NCBI RefSeq assembly: GCF_900130045.1
Contig: NZ_FQXT01000006.1
Span: forward strand, 3,488-67,487
Length of the DNA: 64,000 nucleotides
Origin: Leeuwenhoekiella palythoae
GTDB lineage: Bacteria > Bacteroidota > Bacteroidia > Flavobacteriales > Flavobacteriaceae
Direction of reading: 5' to 3'
In this document: positions 9,083-18,137 of the stretch, one piece after another
Numbering within the stretch: the stretch's first letter is position 1
Layout of the letters: each line of letters opens with the position of its first letter
Translations under genes and position numbers: made by a program
Notes under the pieces: model-generated
Seen by the model: the letters and a program-made list of their open reading frames with translations, nothing else
What the model was told of the DNA's origin: nothing
The model's database searches: none

Positions 9083-11836
9083 CTAAACTTCTTTTAGTCC
9101 AATCAGCTGAAGATTGACATCTACTAAAGCTTTGTTATATAGCATTTCAAAAGCTTTAAGATGCGTTTTTGCTTCTTCGATTTTATCAGCATTTTTAAGA
9201 TGCGTTTCAATTTGTTGTAGATGATGACCGTGTTCTGTCATCCCAAGATTCATAAAACTCGATTTCATTTTATGAGCCAGTGTACTCGCTCTGGCATAAT
9301 ACTCTCGCTCAACACAGTTGCGCAGACTGTTGAAATCTTCAGGGGTTTCTGTAATAAACACTTCAAGAAGTGCAATTACAAAATCTTTGTCGTTATCAAA
9401 AATGGCAAAGAGTTGGTTTAAATCTATGCAAGAAGGTGCCATTTCAGGTTGTGCTTTTTGAGGTTCCGGTGGCTTAGGATGCTGCTGTTTTTGCTCAACA
9501 GATCTTTCAGAGGAAGAATTATCAGAAATTAACCAATATAATACCTCTTTTAGCGCTTCTTCCTTCAAGGGTTTTGTCAAATAAAAGTCAATACCTGCTT
9601 TAATGGCATTTTTACGCGCTTCCGGAAAAACATCAGCAGAGCACGCCACGATAGGTACTTTATTTAATTGATCTTGTTCTGACCTTCTAATGGCAGCTAT
9701 AGCGTCGAGCCCATTCATAACCGGCATATGCATATCCATCAAAATAAGATCGTATTTTTTAGGTGCATTGGTGTAAATAGCGACCGCTTCTTCACCATTC
9801 TCAGCAATATCCGCTTGAACTTCTAAACCCTGAAGCAGTTGACGAATGTAAAACTGGTTCATCTTATTATCCTCAGCTACAAGAACGGTCAAGCCTTTTA
9901 AATGCTTCGGTTTACCGTCAACAGGTTTTTCGAGATCTTGAAGCTTTTTACGTTTACTCTTTTCAAAGCTTAGGTCAAAATAAAAGGTAGAACCCTCGCC
10001 AACGAGACTTTCAGCACTGAGTTTTCCGCCTTGTAAATTAATGAGCTCTTTGGTGATGGAAAGACCCAATCCTGTACCATTTATTTTAGCGTGCTCCGGC
10101 TCATCAACTTGATAAAAACTATCAAAGATTTTATTCAGTTGTTCGGCGGGGATTCCTATTCCTGTGTCTTTAACGGTAAACTTGATTTTGACCGATTCAG
10201 CAGTTTCTTCAACTAGCTTTAGATCAAGTTGTATGACACCGCGCTTGGTGAATTTAATAGCGTTACCTAACAGGTTTGTAATGATCTGATTTAATCGATA
10301 TTGATCGCCAATCACAATATCCGGAATGCTTGGGTCAATTTCGGTATTTAGTTTTAACCCCTTTTCCCGAGCCTTTACTTCAAAAGCATTTGAGAGGTTG
10401 GAGACCACTTCTGCCAGATTAAAATCAGAAGACTGTAAGGTGAGCTTTCCTGCTTCGATCTTTGAAAAATCAAGAATGTCATTCACAATCGACAAGAGAT
10501 TTTTCGCCGAAAAAGAAATGCCTTCTAAGTTCTTCTTTAAAAGTTGCTTATCGTCAAAACCTTTCTTGATTAAAATTTCAGAAAGTCCTAAGATCACGTT
10601 GAGCGGTGTACGGATCTCGTGACTCATATTAGATAAAAACGTCGTCTTTGCTTCTGCAGTGCGCTCGGCATTCATTTTAGCCTTCAAGGTATCTTTTCGC
10701 TCTGTGATATTTCTGATAAAAAGACTAAAAGTATCTACGGGTTCAGAATAGTTATTGGTAAAAGTGACCTCATAAGGCATGAGTTCACCTTGCGTATTTT
10801 TAATATCCAGCTCCACACGATTGCCAATGAGCGCCAGAGGTTGTTGTTTATAGAGGTTCTGAATGTCTTTATGCAGCTTTGTACTAATGGCCTCAGGAAA
10901 TAATTTATAAACGGAAGTTTGCTTAAGCTGTTCCTTCTCGAGGCCAAAAATGCGGGTACTCAAGGTATTCATTCCTTTAATCGCCCCGGAATTATCAAAA
11001 AGCAAGTAACCGTCCAACAAATTCTCTAGTACATCTACGTGCGTAGTTTGCGCACTATGCGCCGAAGGTTTTTGCTTAGGTAAAGGGGGTTCCTGAGGTG
11101 GAAGGGGCTCTATAGGTGGTTTAAAATAATCTTTGTTGGCCGACTCGTTTAGCAACGAAGTAAAAAGCTGCGGCATCACATCATTGATGGCTACGACTGC
11201 ATTTAATTTTTCATAATAGCTGAAAAACTCTTCTTTAGTACCCGAGAATGCTGAATCAACAAAGTCTTGCCCAAAGATCTCACCAAATTCTTTATTGATT
11301 TTATACGCATCATCCTTAATTCTTCTGAAGCTGTTAATCTGCTGAACAAGATCTGAAGAAGGCTCTGCGTGATATGCTTTTTCTAAAGAATTCAGCCACG
11401 AGATCGTAGTATTTAATTCCGGATCTTCATCTTTAAACTTCTTTAAAATCGTAATCAGAAAGAGTTGCGCAAGGCTGATTTCTTGGTTCTTTCCGCTAGT
11501 GTAGAGCGGTAAGAATGCATTGGAATTTGCAATTTTTGGAAATTGTTTTTTGATTTGTAAACGCAACTTCTCTTCTGTGTTGATGTAACGCGCATCGTGA
11601 TTGATGAGGTAAAACTCTAAATCGAGATAAAAGTTGACAACACAGATTTCAGCCAAATAAGCATCTTCAGGAAACTCAAAATTTTCAATCTTCGATTCTA
11701 AAAGTTTCAATCTGGGGCCCGGCGTGCCCAAACTGATGAGGTAATTGAAAAAGTTTTTTATAGGATCTTCTGTAGAATCACTTTTAGTAATCCTAGTAGC
11801 ACGATGATTGAGAAGACGATCTATAAATGAGCTCAT
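9083..11836 (-). CDS. Soluble hybrid sensor histidine kinase (PAS-HisKA-HATPase-REC-Hpt)
   Basis: A 917-residue protein with no membrane segment, so it is probably a cytosolic sensor. The N-terminal 240 residues form an unrecognised helical domain, then a proline-rich linker (PPIEPLPPQEPPLPK), a PAS domain (about 270-385), HisKA with phospho-acceptor His406 in SHEIRTP, a HATPase with DTGIGIP and GTGLGLSI boxes, a receiver with Asp701 in MDMHMPVMNG, and an Hpt domain with His855 in LAHKMKSS. It thus holds a whole His-Asp-His relay and needs an external receiver/output partner, none of which is adjacent. The signal is unknown; a cytosolic cue binding the N-terminal or PAS domain is inferred. 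Confidence 0.93.
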   Translation of the reverse strand: MSSFIDRLLNHRATRITKSDSTEDPIKNFFNYLISLGTPGPRLKLLESKIENFEFPEDAYLAEICVVNFYLDLEFYLINHDARYINTEEKLRLQIKKQFPKIANSNAFLPLYTSGKNQEISLAQLFLITILKKFKDEDPELNTTISWLNSLEKAYHAEPSSDLVQQINSFRRIKDDAYKINKEFGEIFGQDFVDSAFSGTKEEFFSYYEKLNAVVAINDVMPQLFTSLLNESANKDYFKPPIEPLPPQEPPLPKQKPSAHSAQTTHVDVLENLLDGYLLFDNSGAIKGMNTLSTRIFGLEKEQLKQTSVYKLFPEAISTKLHKDIQNLYKQQPLALIGNRVELDIKNTQGELMPYEVTFTNNYSEPVDTFSLFIRNITERKDTLKAKMNAERTAEAKTTFLSNMSHEIRTPLNVILGLSEILIKKGFDDKQLLKKNLEGISFSAKNLLSIVNDILDFSKIEAGKLTLQSSDFNLAEVVSNLSNAFEVKAREKGLKLNTEIDPSIPDIVIGDQYRLNQIITNLLGNAIKFTKRGVIQLDLKLVEETAESVKIKFTVKDTGIGIPAEQLNKIFDSFYQVDEPEHAKINGTGLGLSITKELINLQGGKLSAESLVGEGSTFYFDLSFEKSKRKKLQDLEKPVDGKPKHLKGLTVLVAEDNKMNQFYIRQLLQGLEVQADIAENGEEAVAIYTNAPKKYDLILMDMHMPVMNGLDAIAAIRRSEQDQLNKVPIVACSADVFPEARKNAIKAGIDFYLTKPLKEEALKEVLYWLISDNSSSERSVEQKQQHPKPPEPQKAQPEMAPSCIDLNQLFAIFDNDKDFVIALLEVFITETPEDFNSLRNCVEREYYARASTLAHKMKSSFMNLGMTEHGHHLQQIETHLKNADKIEEAKTHLKAFEMLYNKALVDVNLQLIGLKEV

Positions 11837-12021
11837 TGGGTGTGAGATGGAAAAACAAAAGCTTTATTTCGTTTAAAGGCTAAATTAAATATTTTAAATG
11901 AATACTAATGGATTTTACTTGTAGGAAAAGTTTGAATTTAAGGCTTTTACCAAAAATCGAATTTCATTGCTTTTTTGCTGAAAAATTTTCAGTAGATGAT
12001 TTTAAAACTTGATAAAAAAAT

Positions 12022-12052
12022 AAAAGGGAGCTCAATGAAGAACTCCCTTTTT
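12022..12052 (-). terminator. Intrinsic terminator of the proCBA operon
   Basis: AAAAGGGAG / CTCCCTTTT stem with further TC/GA pairing, followed on the minus strand by TTTTATTTTTTT. It lies 20 nt past the proA stop. Confidence 0.8.
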
Positions 12053-12071
12053 GAATAATATTTACTGATAA

Positions 12072-13271
12072 TTAGACTCTTACGTGTCCGTCACCAAATA
12101 CATAGTATTTATTTGTCACCAATTGTTTTAATCCTAACGGACCTCTGTGATGCAATTTATCGGTACTGATCGCTAACTCGGCACCAACGCCCATTTGTCC
12201 ACCATCTGTAAATCGCGTGGAAGCGTTGTGATAAACCGCTGCTGTATCTATGTTTTCCATAAAGGTTGTCGCAGCCTCTTTATCAGTTGTCATAATCGCA
12301 CTAGAGTGACCACCGCTGTAAGTGTTGATCTTTTCCATCGCTTCTTCCATACTGTCAACAGCGCCAAGAACAATTTTCATCGCTAAAAATTCTTCATACC
12401 ACGTATCTTCATTTGGGATCACGGTGTTATCGCTAAGAACTTCTTTTGAAGCTTCGTCTGCTAATACTTCAACACCTTTAGCTTTAAGAATTTGATCTAA
12501 TTCTTTGATCTTAGCTTCATAATCAGCAATGTTCTTGTCTACCAATACTTTATCTAGCGCGTTACATCCAGATATTTTATCGGTTTTAGCATTGATGATT
12601 ACCTCAATAGTTTTGGCCCAATCTGCTTTTGGATGTACGTATAAGAAGTTATTTCCTCTACCGCTTACCAAAACAGCACATTTGGCGTGTTCCTTTACAA
12701 ATCCTATTAAGCGCTCACCACCACGAGGAACAATCAAATCTAAAGGTTGATCAGGATTCTTTAAGAATGCCTGAGTTTCTTCACGATTCATTTGTAACAT
12801 GGTGATCCAAGACTCATCAAGGTCATTCTCGCGTAAAGCTTGCTTCCAACAGTCTACAAGAACAACATTACTATGATGCGCCTCTTTACCACCTTTAAGC
12901 AAAATTTTATTGTTTGCTTTAAAAGCTAGAACTGCAGCTTCAATAGTCACATCAGGACGCGATTCATAAATGATCATAATGGTTCCAAATGGAGCCGTCT
13001 TGTTGATGATTTTTAAACCGCTATCAAGTGTTGTATTTGAAATTTCTTGACTTACAGGATCTTCTTGATCGCGCACCTCTTTAATCGCTTGAATCATACC
13101 ACTAATTTTAGCATCATTTACAACCAATCGGTCGTAAAGGGCTTGATCGTCGCGATTAAAAGCCTCTAAATCTTTTTTATTAGCTTCTAAAATTTCGCTT
13201 TTTCTAGACTCAATAATATTCATCATTGAATCAAGAACTTTATTTTTTATATCTGAATTGAGTAATTGCAT
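12072..13271 (-). CDS. proA: Glutamate-5-semialdehyde dehydrogenase (gamma-glutamyl phosphate reductase)
   Basis: A 399-residue aldehyde-dehydrogenase-fold enzyme; it reduces gamma-glutamyl phosphate with NADPH to glutamate 5-semialdehyde, the second step of proline synthesis. Motifs: NKTAPFGTIMIIYESRPDVT at the N-terminus, LKGGKEAHHSN, VPRGG, and the catalytic cysteine in ISGCNALD. The C-terminus has FTDGGQMGVGAELAIST. It is last in the proC-proB-proA run (53 nt after proB) and followed by a terminator. Complete, and close to the usual length. Confidence 0.97.
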   Translation of the reverse strand: MQLLNSDIKNKVLDSMMNIIESRKSEILEANKKDLEAFNRDDQALYDRLVVNDAKISGMIQAIKEVRDQEDPVSQEISNTTLDSGLKIINKTAPFGTIMIIYESRPDVTIEAAVLAFKANNKILLKGGKEAHHSNVVLVDCWKQALRENDLDESWITMLQMNREETQAFLKNPDQPLDLIVPRGGERLIGFVKEHAKCAVLVSGRGNNFLYVHPKADWAKTIEVIINAKTDKISGCNALDKVLVDKNIADYEAKIKELDQILKAKGVEVLADEASKEVLSDNTVIPNEDTWYEEFLAMKIVLGAVDSMEEAMEKINTYSGGHSSAIMTTDKEAATTFMENIDTAAVYHNASTRFTDGGQMGVGAELAISTDKLHHRGPLGLKQLVTNKYYVFGDGHVRV

Positions 13272-13324
13272 TTTACTTTTTTTCTTTTATTAATTTGAAT
13301 TGAATGAACTAATCTATTTCAAAC

Positions 13325-14095
13325 TTAAGCTTGAAACTTAGTACCAATTTCTTTACCTTCCAGAAGGTCGACAATCACATTAGGTTTTTTACCATTAGCA
13401 ATAAAGCAAGTGATGTCTTTGCGAGCAGTTTCTTTAGCAATTTTAAGCTTAGATTTCATTCCTCCTCGTCCTTCACCTTCAGCTTTGTTATTCTCTTGAA
13501 CGTATTGTTCTACTTTCTGCTCAGGATGCACTTCCGTTAATTTTTCTGATTCATCATCATCAGGATGCCCTGTATAAAGTCCGTCTGTATCCGTAAGAAG
13601 AATCAATGCATCTGCATTGATCAATTCGGCTACAAGACTTGCGAGCTCATCATTATCAGTAAACATTGACATAGTTAATGATACTGCGTCATCCTCATTT
13701 GCGATAGGAATAATACCTTCAGACAAAAGACCTTCATAGCAATTGATCATATTCTCGCGGTGCTTCCCTGGCGCAAAATCACGCTTAGTAGCAAGTAATT
13801 GAGCGCAATGCATACCGAAGCTATTAAATAGTGTATAATAGTGACGCATCATACGAGGTTGCCCAACTGAAGAGAATATTTGTCTACGGGTAGAAGCATC
13901 TTCATAATTGCATTCTCCTAAGACTTCTTTACCTGCAATTGCAGAACCTGAAGAAACTAAAACAGGCTGGTAACCTTTTTCATAAAGCTCTGCGATTTGT
14001 CTCACAAGTTCATGAAGAACAGGCCCAACAATTCTGTTGTTTCTATTGGTCATTACATTAGTTCCTACTTTTATAACTACACGTTTTGTGCTCAT
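13325..14095 (-). CDS. proB: Glutamate 5-kinase, kinase domain only
   Basis: The start is set at the ATG at 14095 (MSTKRVVIKVGTNVMTN); the frame is open to 14134, but that would overlap proC. The 256-residue product is an amino-acid kinase fold phosphorylating glutamate, the committed and usually proline-inhibited step. Visible are VIKVGTN, VSSGSAIAGKEVLG, IIPIANEDD and LLTDTDGLYTGHP, with GRGGMKSK for phosphate binding. The C-terminal PUA domain of the roughly 367-residue E. coli enzyme is absent, as in other short family members. It begins 4 nt after proC ends. Confidence 0.95.
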   Translation of the reverse strand: MSTKRVVIKVGTNVMTNRNNRIVGPVLHELVRQIAELYEKGYQPVLVSSGSAIAGKEVLGECNYEDASTRRQIFSSVGQPRMMRHYYTLFNSFGMHCAQLLATKRDFAPGKHRENMINCYEGLLSEGIIPIANEDDAVSLTMSMFTDNDELASLVAELINADALILLTDTDGLYTGHPDDDESEKLTEVHPEQKVEQYVQENNKAEGEGRGGMKSKLKIAKETARKDITCFIANGKKPNVIVDLLEGKEIGTKFQA

Positions 14096-14099
14096 AATT

Positions 14100-14906
14100 T
14101 TATTTTTCTTTACCGAGTTCTGTTGCACGGTCAAATGCTGCGTATGCAGCTTCTTTAATTAATTCTTTAACGTTATTATCTTCCATTGAATCTAGTGCGG
14201 CACGCGTCGTACCACCTTTTGAAGCAACGCGATCCATCCATTTTTCAGGTGTAAGATCAGATTCATTAAATAGTTTCACAGCGCCTTCAAAAGTTTGTGA
14301 TACCAATACTTTTGAATCGTTTGGAGAGAAGCCCATTTTTAATGCTGCTTCTAACATAGATTGCATAAAATAAAACACATATGCAGGACCACTACCAGAA
14401 ATACCAGTGGAAGCATCAATAAATTGCTCTGTTTCTACGTGTATTGACTCACCAGTAGTATCTAAAAGACTTCTAACAGTCAATAATTCCACTCTACTAA
14501 CCTCTTTAGATTCTGTAAAAGAAGTCACTCCTTTACCTACTTTAGCAGGTAAATTAGGCATAGTACGTATAACTTTTTTTACTCCTAATCCTTCTTGAAT
14601 GGTATTTATAGTTACACCCGCCATTAACGATACAAAAAGTTGATCTTGGTTTATGTAGGGCTTAATACTGTCAAATAATGATTGACTGTGGTACGGTTTA
14701 ACCGCGATAAAAATAACATCAGCTTGTGGCACACATTCTTCAATGCTGTCATAAGCATCAAACTGCGCCATAGTTGATAAAGCTTCTGTTTTTTGAGGTG
14801 AGACATCAAAGATCATAAGCTTGCGCTTATTTAAAAATGGGGAGTTTGCCATTCCTTCGGCATAGGTAAGTCCCATATTGCCAGCACCTAATACTAATAC
14901 TTTCAT
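14100..14906 (-). CDS. proC: Pyrroline-5-carboxylate reductase
   Basis: A 268-residue NAD(P)H enzyme that performs the last step of proline synthesis. It has an N-terminal Rossmann motif (VLGAGNMGLTYAEGM), the VFIAVKPYH segment, SLMAGVTI, VIRTMPNLPAKVG, and the C-terminal signature GISGSGPAYVFYF with the SKGGTTRAALD loop. It is first in the proCBA operon; all three steps from glutamate are therefore encoded together. The 380-nt upstream gap carries clustered short repeats that may regulate the operon (see 14907-15240). Confidence 0.97.
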   Translation of the reverse strand: MKVLVLGAGNMGLTYAEGMANSPFLNKRKLMIFDVSPQKTEALSTMAQFDAYDSIEECVPQADVIFIAVKPYHSQSLFDSIKPYINQDQLFVSLMAGVTINTIQEGLGVKKVIRTMPNLPAKVGKGVTSFTESKEVSRVELLTVRSLLDTTGESIHVETEQFIDASTGISGSGPAYVFYFMQSMLEAALKMGFSPNDSKVLVSQTFEGAVKLFNESDLTPEKWMDRVASKGGTTRAALDSMEDNNVKELIKEAAYAAFDRATELGKEK

Positions 14907-15240
14907 TAAATAGTTTTTAATTAATTAGTTCGCCCTATTTAGTGCAAGTATCATGCGAGACTCAGAAAATGAGGAAGTATCCTAGAATATTGATAGGAAA
15001 AAGCCTGTTAGCGTACACCCTATGAAGCTTAAGAAAGGTTTGCTAACTAAATGTTAAAAAAGCATTGCGGATTTCGCAGTTCCTTTTTGGCAGTTTTTCT
15101 GCCAAATGCTGTACATCTGTCAGTTTTATGTCAGTTTTAGTAGGTAATATCCAAATATTATGAATCAAAGAATATTTTTAAAGGAAATAAATTGAATTAA
15201 GCAGGGATTTCAATTTTCAGCGATTTGACTCAAGAAACAT
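14907..15240. promoter_or_regulatory. Gene-free leader of proCBA with inverted and direct repeats
   Basis: No ORF is supported. TTGGCAG-TTTTT-CTGCCAA (about 15087-15105) is a perfect 7-bp inverted repeat, followed by two adjacent copies of TGTCAGTTTTA (15118-15128, 15129-15139). TGCG-GATTT-CGCA lies just upstream (about 15065-15077). The GG-N10-GC spacing in the inverted repeat also fits a sigma-54 core on either strand. A regulator-binding cluster is inferred; its target could be proC on the minus strand. Confidence 0.4.
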
Positions 15241-15270
15241 AAAAAAAGGGAGCATTTAGCTCCCTTTTTC
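15241..15270 (-). terminator. Intrinsic terminator of pnp
   Basis: AAAAAGGGAGC / GCTCCCTTTTT stem with a short ATTTA-type loop and T-runs on both strands, 20 nt past the pnp stop. Confidence 0.85.
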
Positions 15271-15288
15271 AATAAAATCTATCAGAAA

Positions 15289-17529
15289 TTAATCTCTTTT
15301 GCGATCTTTATTTCTGTTATCGCGGCCTCGATTGTCGCGAGATCCACGGTCCTTGTTGTCATTATTTCTAGGAGCACGCTCTTTGTAACCTTCCGGTTTT
15401 GGCAGAAGTGCTTTACGAGAAACTTTTTCTTTGCGTGTACGAGAATCGATTCCGAAGTATTTTACTTCAAATTCATCTCCCATATTAACCACGTCGCTTA
15501 CATTCTCTGTACGTTCCCAAGCAAGTTCAGAAACGTGAAGTAGTACTTCATTACCCGGAGCAGCAAGATATTCTACAACAGCACCAAAGTCAAGCATCTT
15601 GATTACTTTTACTTTGTAAGACTCACCAACTTTTGGTTTAAAAGTGATTGAATCTATTTTAGCAAGAACTGCGTTGATACCTTCAGTTCCTGTACCTAGA
15701 ATTTCAACTATTCCTTCTTCGGTTACTGGATCTTCATTGATTACAATCGTAGTTCCAGTTTCTTTCTGAAGTTCTTGAATTACTTTTCCGCCAGGTCCTA
15801 TAAGCGCACCAATGTATTCATTAGCGATGCGTGTAGTAACCATTTTAGGCGCGTAATCTTTAACATCTCCACGAGGTTCAGAAATTGTATCTGTAAGGTG
15901 GTTTAAGATGTGTAAACGACCATCACGTGCCTGATGAAGTGCTTTTACAAGAATTTCGTAAGAAAGACCTTTTACTTTAATGTCCATTTGGCAAGCAGTG
16001 ATACCATCAGCTGTTCCGGTCACTTTAAAGTCCATATCACCTAAGTGATCTTCATCACCAAGAATATCAGAAAGTACAGCGTATTTACCGCTTTCAACAT
16101 CAGTGATAAGACCCATTGCGATACCAGAAACTGGTTTCTTAAGTTTTACACCGGCATCCATAATGGCCATAGTACCTGCACAAACGGTAGCCATAGAAGA
16201 AGAACCGTTAGATTCTAAAATCTCTGAAACAACACGTACGGTATACGGGCAATCTGCTGGGATCATCCCTTTTAATGCACGTTGTGCTAAGTTACCGTGA
16301 CCTACCTCACGACGAGACGTTCCGCGAATAGGACGCGCTTCACCGGTTGAGAAAGGAGGGAAGTTGTAGTGTAGGTAGAATGTTTCTTCACCTTCGTAAG
16401 ATGGCATATCAATTTGATTAGCCTCTCTCGAAGTACCTAAAGTAACAGTAGCAAGCGCCTGAGTTTCCCCACGTGTAAAGATCGAAGAACCGTGTACTGA
16501 TGGTAAATAGTCAGTCTCACACCAAATTGGACGAATCTCAGTAGTCTTACGACCATCAAGACGTAAACCTTCATTTAAAGTAAGATCGCGTACCGCAGCT
16601 TTTTCGGCTTTGTAGAAATACTTAGAGATCAAATCTCCAAACGCTTCAAGGTCTTCTTCTGAGAACGTTCCTTTTACTTCTTCTTTAATGGCATCAAAAG
16701 CAGTGCTACGCTCGTGTTTAGAAGAACCAGCTTTGGCTACTTCATACACTTTGTCATACGTTAAATCGTAAACTTTTTTCTCAAGTTCTGCGTCTTCAAC
16801 TTCTGGTTCGTACTCACGGGTTGGTTTTTTACCAAAAGCTTCCGCAAGACGAATTTGAGCCTCACACTGAACTTTAATAGCCTCGTGAGCAGCTTTGATG
16901 GCTTCGGTCATTTCTTCTTCAGAAATTTCGTCCATCTCACCTTCAACCATCATTACAGAGTCAGCCGAAGCCCCAATAACCATATCGATGTCAGATTCTG
17001 CTAACTGTGTGCGAGAAGGGTTGATGATAAACTCACCGTTTACACGACCCACACGTACTTCAGAAATCGCACATTCAAATGGGAAATCTGAAAGTTGAAT
17101 TGCTGCAGATGCTGCAAGACCTGCCATCGCATCAGGCATTACATCTTCGTCATGAGACATTAACTGAATCATAACCTGAGTTTCTGCGTGATAATCTTTT
17201 GGGAACAATGGGCGAAGTACACGGTCTACAAGACGCATGGTTAATACTTCACCATCACTTGGGCGAGCTTCTCTTTTGAAGAAACCACCAGGATAGCGGC
17301 CAGCGGCAGCAAATTTTTCACGATAATCTACCGTTAATGGAAGAAAATCAACATCACTTTGCTTGTAGTTTGAAACTACCGTACAAAGCAACATACATTT
17401 ACCGGATTGAACAACAACAGAACCATGTGCCTGTTTTGCTAATTTTCCGGTTTCGATAGAGATCTCTCTACCATCACCAAGGTCAATGACCTCTTTGAAA
17501 GTCTTTGGAATCATATTTTGATTTTTCAT
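15289..17529 (-). CDS. pnp: Polyribonucleotide nucleotidyltransferase (PNPase)
   Basis: A 746-residue phosphorolytic 3'-5' exoribonuclease; it degrades mRNA, releasing nucleoside diphosphates, and works as a trimer. Order: first RNase PH domain (from residue 15; [12 protein letters not shown] at about 85), helical linker, second RNase PH domain ([33 protein letters not shown]), KH domain ([19 protein letters not shown]), and S1 domain ([21 protein letters not shown]). A basic tail rich in [13 protein letters not shown] ends the protein and may add RNA contacts. It follows rpsO, the same neighbour as in many bacteria, with a terminator between them. Confidence 0.98.
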   Translation of the reverse strand: MKNQNMIPKTFKEVIDLGDGREISIETGKLAKQAHGSVVVQSGKCMLLCTVVSNYKQSDVDFLPLTVDYREKFAAAGRYPGGFFKREARPSDGEVLTMRLVDRVLRPLFPKDYHAETQVMIQLMSHDEDVMPDAMAGLAASAAIQLSDFPFECAISEVRVGRVNGEFIINPSRTQLAESDIDMVIGASADSVMMVEGEMDEISEEEMTEAIKAAHEAIKVQCEAQIRLAEAFGKKPTREYEPEVEDAELEKKVYDLTYDKVYEVAKAGSSKHERSTAFDAIKEEVKGTFSEEDLEAFGDLISKYFYKAEKAAVRDLTLNEGLRLDGRKTTEIRPIWCETDYLPSVHGSSIFTRGETQALATVTLGTSREANQIDMPSYEGEETFYLHYNFPPFSTGEARPIRGTSRREVGHGNLAQRALKGMIPADCPYTVRVVSEILESNGSSSMATVCAGTMAIMDAGVKLKKPVSGIAMGLITDVESGKYAVLSDILGDEDHLGDMDFKVTGTADGITACQMDIKVKGLSYEILVKALHQARDGRLHILNHLTDTISEPRGDVKDYAPKMVTTRIANEYIGALIGPGGKVIQELQKETGTTIVINEDPVTEEGIVEILGTGTEGINAVLAKIDSITFKPKVGESYKVKVIKMLDFGAVVEYLAAPGNEVLLHVSELAWERTENVSDVVNMGDEFEVKYFGIDSRTRKEKVSRKALLPKPEGYKERAPRNNDNKDRGSRDNRGRDNRNKDRKRD

Positions 17530-17734
17530 CTGTATCCTAAATCGAGGATACTGTTAAACATAAGCTGCAAACCAAAAAGGTTAGCGGCAAGGTCGTTGTG
17601 TTGTTGTGTGTAGTGGTGACCAATGAAAAACCTAAGGATAGCTTTCTTTGCCCTTACGGGACTTGAACCAAAAATATGGTTTTTATTTTACTGAAGCTTC
17701 AAATATTATTCTGAAACAACCAGATTTTAAAAAT
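17530..17734. other. rpsO-pnp intergenic region
   Basis: Leader of pnp. No ORF is seen. It contains a stretch (about 17648-17672) whose minus-strand sequence, GGTTCAAGTCCCGTAAGGGC, looks like a T-arm and 3' part of a tRNA, but no complete cloverleaf can be folded. An AACCA/TGGTT hairpin with a T-tail (about 17669-17694) is on the plus strand. Confidence 0.35.
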
Positions 17735-17761
17735 AAAAGGGACTGAAAAACAGCCCCTTTT
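17735..17761 (-). terminator. Intrinsic terminator of rpsO
   Basis: On the minus strand AAAAGGGGCTG pairs with CAGTCCCTTTT (one G-T pair) around a TTTTT loop, then ATTTTTA. It starts 11 nt after the rpsO stop. Confidence 0.85.
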
Positions 17762-17772
17762 ATAAATAAGAA

Positions 17773-18042
17773 TTATTTTCTTAAACCTAATTCTTTAACG
17801 ATAGCACGATATCTGTTGATATCTTTCTTAGTTAAATAGTCAAGTAATGCTCTACGCTTACCTACTAACTTTACTAGAGAACGCTCCGTGTTAAAGTCTT
17901 TGCGGTTTCTTTTTAAGTGCTCTGTAAGGTGGTTGATGCGGTGTGTGAACAACGCAATTTGTCCTTCTGCAGATCCGGTATCGTTTTTGTCTTTACCGTA
18001 CTGGCTGAAAATTTCATCTTTTTTCTCTTGAGTAAGATACAT
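17773..18042 (-). CDS. rpsO: 30S ribosomal protein S15
   Basis: 89 residues, the exact usual length. S15 binds 16S rRNA helices 20-22 early in small-subunit assembly. Motifs: KDNDTGSAEGQIALFTHRI, LTEHLKRNRKDF, then SLVKLVGKRRALLDYL with the conserved KKDINRYRAIVKELGLRK end. It has its own TATCTTTG box at 18099-18106 and an about 51-nt leader whose first bases form a perfect hairpin (18073-18093), a candidate site for the known autoregulation of S15. Confidence 0.98.
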   Translation of the reverse strand: MYLTQEKKDEIFSQYGKDKNDTGSAEGQIALFTHRINHLTEHLKRNRKDFNTERSLVKLVGKRRALLDYLTKKDINRYRAIVKELGLRK

Positions 18043-18072
18043 GCCAATATTATTTAAATAGTTTTTATGTAT

Positions 18073-18093
18073 TCAATGAGGTGATCTCATTGA
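18073..18093 (-). promoter_or_regulatory. 5'-terminal hairpin of the rpsO leader
   Basis: TCAATGAG (18073-18080) pairs perfectly with CTCATTGA (18086-18093) around a 5-nt loop. The predicted transcription start, 5-7 nt after the -7 box at 18099-18106, falls at the outer edge of the stem, so the mRNA should begin with this hairpin. A role in S15 feedback is inferred only. Confidence 0.45.
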
Positions 18094-18098
18094 GCCGG

Positions 18099-18106
18099 CA
18101 AAGATA
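18099..18106 (-). promoter_or_regulatory. -7 promoter box of rpsO
   Basis: Minus-strand TATCTTTG matches TAnnTTTG exactly. No TTG was found at the expected -33 distance. It lies 57 nt upstream of the rpsO start codon. Confidence 0.6.
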
Positions 18107-18137
18107 CAATTAATTTCTAAATACCGGTCTGTTATTT

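Noticed and set aside
14096-14134. Upstream proB start overlapping proC by 35 nt.
   Set aside because: The ATG at 14095 gives the family-typical start RVVIKVGTN with a 4-nt gap; the extra residues are proC sequence in another frame.
15087-15105. Assigning a sigma-54 promoter to proC.
   Set aside because: Only the GG-N10-GC core fits and it fits both strands because the site is palindromic; an operator is equally likely.
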